A stretch of DNA of 64,000 nt, from the NCBI RefSeq assembly GCF_035599575.1, contig NZ_CP141179.1:4005001-4069000 (forward strand), read 5' to 3'. Positions 62,100-64,000 of the stretch are shown here, piece by piece. The notes under the pieces are model-generated. The model was given only the letters and a program-made list of their open reading frames with translations, was not told the DNA's origin and searched no databases. The translations under genes and the position numbers were made by a program. Origin of the DNA: Roseovarius sp. Pro17. Its GTDB lineage: Bacteria > Pseudomonadota > Alphaproteobacteria > Rhodobacterales > Rhodobacteraceae. Position 1 is the first letter of the stretch. The number at the start of each line of letters is the position of its first letter.

Positions 62100-62251
62100 T
62101 TATTGTCATCGCCACCGATGACCCCGAAGCAATGTTGATGTCATTCCTTCAATCTACCTATGCGGCTGCGGCCAAGATCGGGAATTGGGACCGCGCCGCA
62201 CTGGAGTGTGAGCTTGGCAAACCGGGCGCGCCCCCCGCGCTATACGCAGGA
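62100..62251 (+). pseudogene. C-terminal fragment resembling DUF5996 proteins
   Basis: Frame ATDDPEAMLMSFLQSTYAAA, AKIGNWDRAALECELGKPG resembles the end of DUF5996 proteins (FLQSTYxAxAxxxxWDRAALE). The bulk of the gene is missing and a MYG1 stump abuts it, so this is a deletion junction between two truncated genes. Confidence 0.4.
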
Positions 62252-62277
62252 GTAGGAAGGAATGCTTTCAGTTGTAC

Positions 62278-63177
62278 TCAAAGCGCGCATGTTTCTTTGA
62301 CATGGGTCTCGAAGAACTCAGAGAATGTTGCCACCCGCAGTGGAAGTTGATTGTAGGGCGGGTAGTATAGCGTCAGCCAGACTTCGGATATCGCCCAGTC
62401 AGGCAGAATTTCGATCAACCGCCCCGCGTCCAGATCGCCCGCCACGATAAAGCGCGGCAAAAGCGCGATGCCTTCACCGTTCAGCACCAGTTGCGCCAAA
62501 AAATCACCGTTGTTGGCGCTGATGATGCCTTTGGCCTTATGGCTAAGGTGATTTGCCCCTTTGGAAAGCTCCCAAACCTCTTCCTGAGCGTCTGACTGGT
62601 AACTGAGGCAGGCAAAGCCCGCGAGGTCTTCAGGTGTCTGCGGGCGGCCCTTGGCGGCGATGTAATCGGGGGGCGCCACCAGAACCCGCGGCACTTTGCA
62701 GATTTTGCGCCAGATCGTGGACTTGTCGGTTGGCGGCCCCGAAACCCGGATGGCGAGGTCGTAATCCTCCTCGACGATATCGACGAAGCTGTCCGAGAGG
62801 TTGACGGCGACATGCGTCTGCGGATGCAGCGTTGCGAACTGCGACAGGACGGTAGGCAGCACCTTCAACCCCAGCGACATGGGCGCGCTGATGCGGATGC
62901 GACCCGCGGTCATGCCCTGTGCTTCGCGCGTTTCCTCCACTGCTTCTGCCAGTCCCTGCGCCAACGGCGTCACCCTTGCGGCATAAAGCGCACCGGCAGA
63001 TGTCAGCGACACCCGCCGCGTCGTGCGCACCAGAAGCTGCAAGCCCAGATTGTCCTCAAGGGCCGCAATGGTCCGCGTGACCGAGGCAGGCGTCATGCCA
63101 AGCTGACGGGCCGCCCCGGCGAAACTTTCCAGTTCGGTCACGGCAAGAAAGACGCGAATAGATTCCAGTTCACCCAT
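62278..63177 (-). CDS. LysR-family regulator, divergent from a ring-cleaving dioxygenase
   Basis: A 299-residue LysR protein: HTH ESFAGAARQLGMTPASVTRT, LEDNLGLQLLVRTTRRVSLT, and an effector domain (GRIRISAPMSLGLKVLPTVL, VAVNLSDSFVDIVEEDYDLA). It is similar in style to the LysR at 10051 but clearly a separate gene. Starts are 113 bp apart from the VOC gene, whose transcription it probably controls in response to quinones or aromatic compounds. Confidence 0.87.
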   Translation of the reverse strand: MGELESIRVFLAVTELESFAGAARQLGMTPASVTRTIAALEDNLGLQLLVRTTRRVSLTSAGALYAARVTPLAQGLAEAVEETREAQGMTAGRIRISAPMSLGLKVLPTVLSQFATLHPQTHVAVNLSDSFVDIVEEDYDLAIRVSGPPTDKSTIWRKICKVPRVLVAPPDYIAAKGRPQTPEDLAGFACLSYQSDAQEEVWELSKGANHLSHKAKGIISANNGDFLAQLVLNGEGIALLPRFIVAGDLDAGRLIEILPDWAISEVWLTLYYPPYNQLPLRVATFSEFFETHVKETCAL

Positions 63178-63290
63178 GCCGCTATTATTACGTCAAGCGC
63201 AATGGTGAATGCAAGATTATACCTGTTCTAGTGAATGACCGCGTGCCTTATGTTCGGGATCAAGCAAGATCAGCCACGAAGGAGCCCGTC

Positions 63291-64000
63291 ATGCTCACCC
63301 AGATCAAAGGCCTGCACCATGTCACGTCGATGGCGGCGGATGCGCAGAAAAACAACGATTTCTTCACCAAACTCCTCGGCATGCGCCGGGTAAAGAAGAC
63401 CGTCAACTTCGATGCACCCGATGTCTATCATCTCTATTACGGTGACGAGACCGGCACGCCGGGCTCAGTGATGACCTACTTTCCCTTCCCACATATCGTG
63501 AAGGGTCGACGTGGCACGGGCGAGGTGTCTGAGACTGCGTTTGCCGTTCCAGAAGGCTCGCTCAATTACTGGCGCGACCGCCTTGCTCTTGCGGGGGTCC
63601 GTATCATCGAAGAACTGGTTCAGTTCGACGAAAAGCGCCTGCGCTTTGCCGGGCCTGACGGCGATGGCTTTGCATTGGTCGAGGTTCCGGGGGATCCACG
63701 TGCTCCTTACAACGGCAGTCCGGTCCCAGCGAGCAAGGGCATCCACGGCTTTCGTGGCGTGACCATGCGCCTGCGCGACGGGGCCGCCACGGCCAAGCTT
63801 CTGACGTTTATGGGATACCATGAGGTAGACCGAGAGGGCCCGCTGATCCGTATGGCGATCGAGGGCGGCAATGGTGCCGACGTGATCGACCTTGAGGTCC
63901 GCCCCGATGAAACACAGGCGCGCGAGGGCGCAGGGTCGGTCCATCACGTCGCCTTCGCGGTCGAGAATCGCGCAATGCAGGCTGAGGTCCGCAAGGCACT
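63291..64000 (+). CDS. ring-cleaving VOC dioxygenase (MhqO/MhqA-like), 3' end outside window
   Basis: The N-terminal 236 residues are present, with AAGGAG 6 bases before the ATG. Tandem VOC modules: IKGLHHVTSMAADAQKNNDF (first metal His), VYHLYYGDETGTPGSVMTYF, DGFALVEVPG, then GFRGVTMRLRD and GSVHHVAFAVEN (next metal His). This is the pattern of MhqA/MhqO-type dioxygenases induced by methylhydroquinone. With the divergent LysR it forms a second quinone-response locus in this window. Confidence 0.88.
   Translation, partial: MLTQIKGLHHVTSMAADAQKNNDFFTKLLGMRRVKKTVNFDAPDVYHLYYGDETGTPGSVMTYFPFPHIVKGRRGTGEVSETAFAVPEGSLNYWRDRLALAGVRIIEELVQFDEKRLRFAGPDGDGFALVEVPGDPRAPYNGSPVPASKGIHGFRGVTMRLRDGAATAKLLTFMGYHEVDREGPLIRMAIEGGNGADVIDLEVRPDETQAREGAGSVHHVAFAVENRAMQAEVRKA

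Noticed and set aside
1..64000. rRNA or tRNA genes
   Set aside because: No tRNA cloverleaf with a T-loop GGTTCGANTCC element in the right context and no rRNA-like stretch was seen by eye; a tRNA scan was not possible.

Overview
The window looks like an alphaproteobacterium of the Rhodobacteraceae/Roseobacter type. Most of it is GC-rich. The genes include a PaoABC-like molybdenum hydroxylase, a fused valine/leucine degradation operon and YqjF/YqjG-like quinone-detoxification genes, and a degenerate intergenic repeat recurs between modules. It reads as an accessory, recombined stretch: at least eight insertion-sequence remnants (IS1182, IS3 three times, ISKra4, IS110, IS481, IS6, IS701 types), two tyrosine-recombinase genes (one truncated), several gene stumps and a duplicated 250-bp segment separate the functional modules. 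I saw no rRNA, tRNA or CRISPR array.

Layout. 1-1290: IS1182-type transposase cut by the window edge. 1521-5193: three-subunit molybdenum aldehyde oxidoreductase. 5432-6743: small two-TM protein and a compact integrase. 7088-9690: AraC regulator, divergent methyltransferase, NTF2-like protein. 10051-13447: LysR, DoxX, VOC dioxygenase and glutathionyl-hydroquinone-reductase-like genes, a quinone-stress unit. 13743-18968: a leftward island with a soluble FtsH-like AAA+ metalloprotease, a zinc-ribbon/GIY-YIG nuclease and two small proteins, facing an XRE regulator across an inverted-repeat operator candidate. 19025-20154: nested IS relics. 20262-35645: one long operon (branched-chain keto-acid dehydrogenase E1a, E1b, E2, E3, thiolase, isobutyryl-CoA dehydrogenase, 3-hydroxyisobutyryl-CoA hydrolase, broken mmsB, isovaleryl-CoA dehydrogenase, both methylcrotonyl-CoA carboxylase subunits, HMG-CoA lyase, methylglutaconyl-CoA hydratase). 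35734-38817: IS481, IS3 and IS6 debris around a permease.

38942-54831 is the most unusual part. A leftward three-gene operon carries a catalase-like/alpha-dioxygenase fusion, a ThDP-dependent lyase-type enzyme and a nitroreductase-like protein, suggesting fatty-acid hydroperoxide chemistry. Next comes a leftward pair: a papain-like cysteine protease with a C-terminal alpha/beta-hydrolase-like part, and a roughly 1,130-residue protein joining an SGNH hydrolase, a caspase-like protease and an M15 peptidase. Facing them are a 34-residue secreted peptide gene, a nine-TM membrane protein and a periplasmic solute-binding-like protein. I know of no described system with this composition and give it as the main candidate for a new one.

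54832-64000: more relics (IS701 stump, truncated integrase with 12-bp-periodic repeats, second XRE copy), a DUF1801/GyrI-like pair, an SARP-like TPR regulator, small stress-type genes, an SDR, stumps of MYG1 and DUF5996 genes, and a LysR gene divergent from a second ring-cleaving VOC dioxygenase cut by the right edge.
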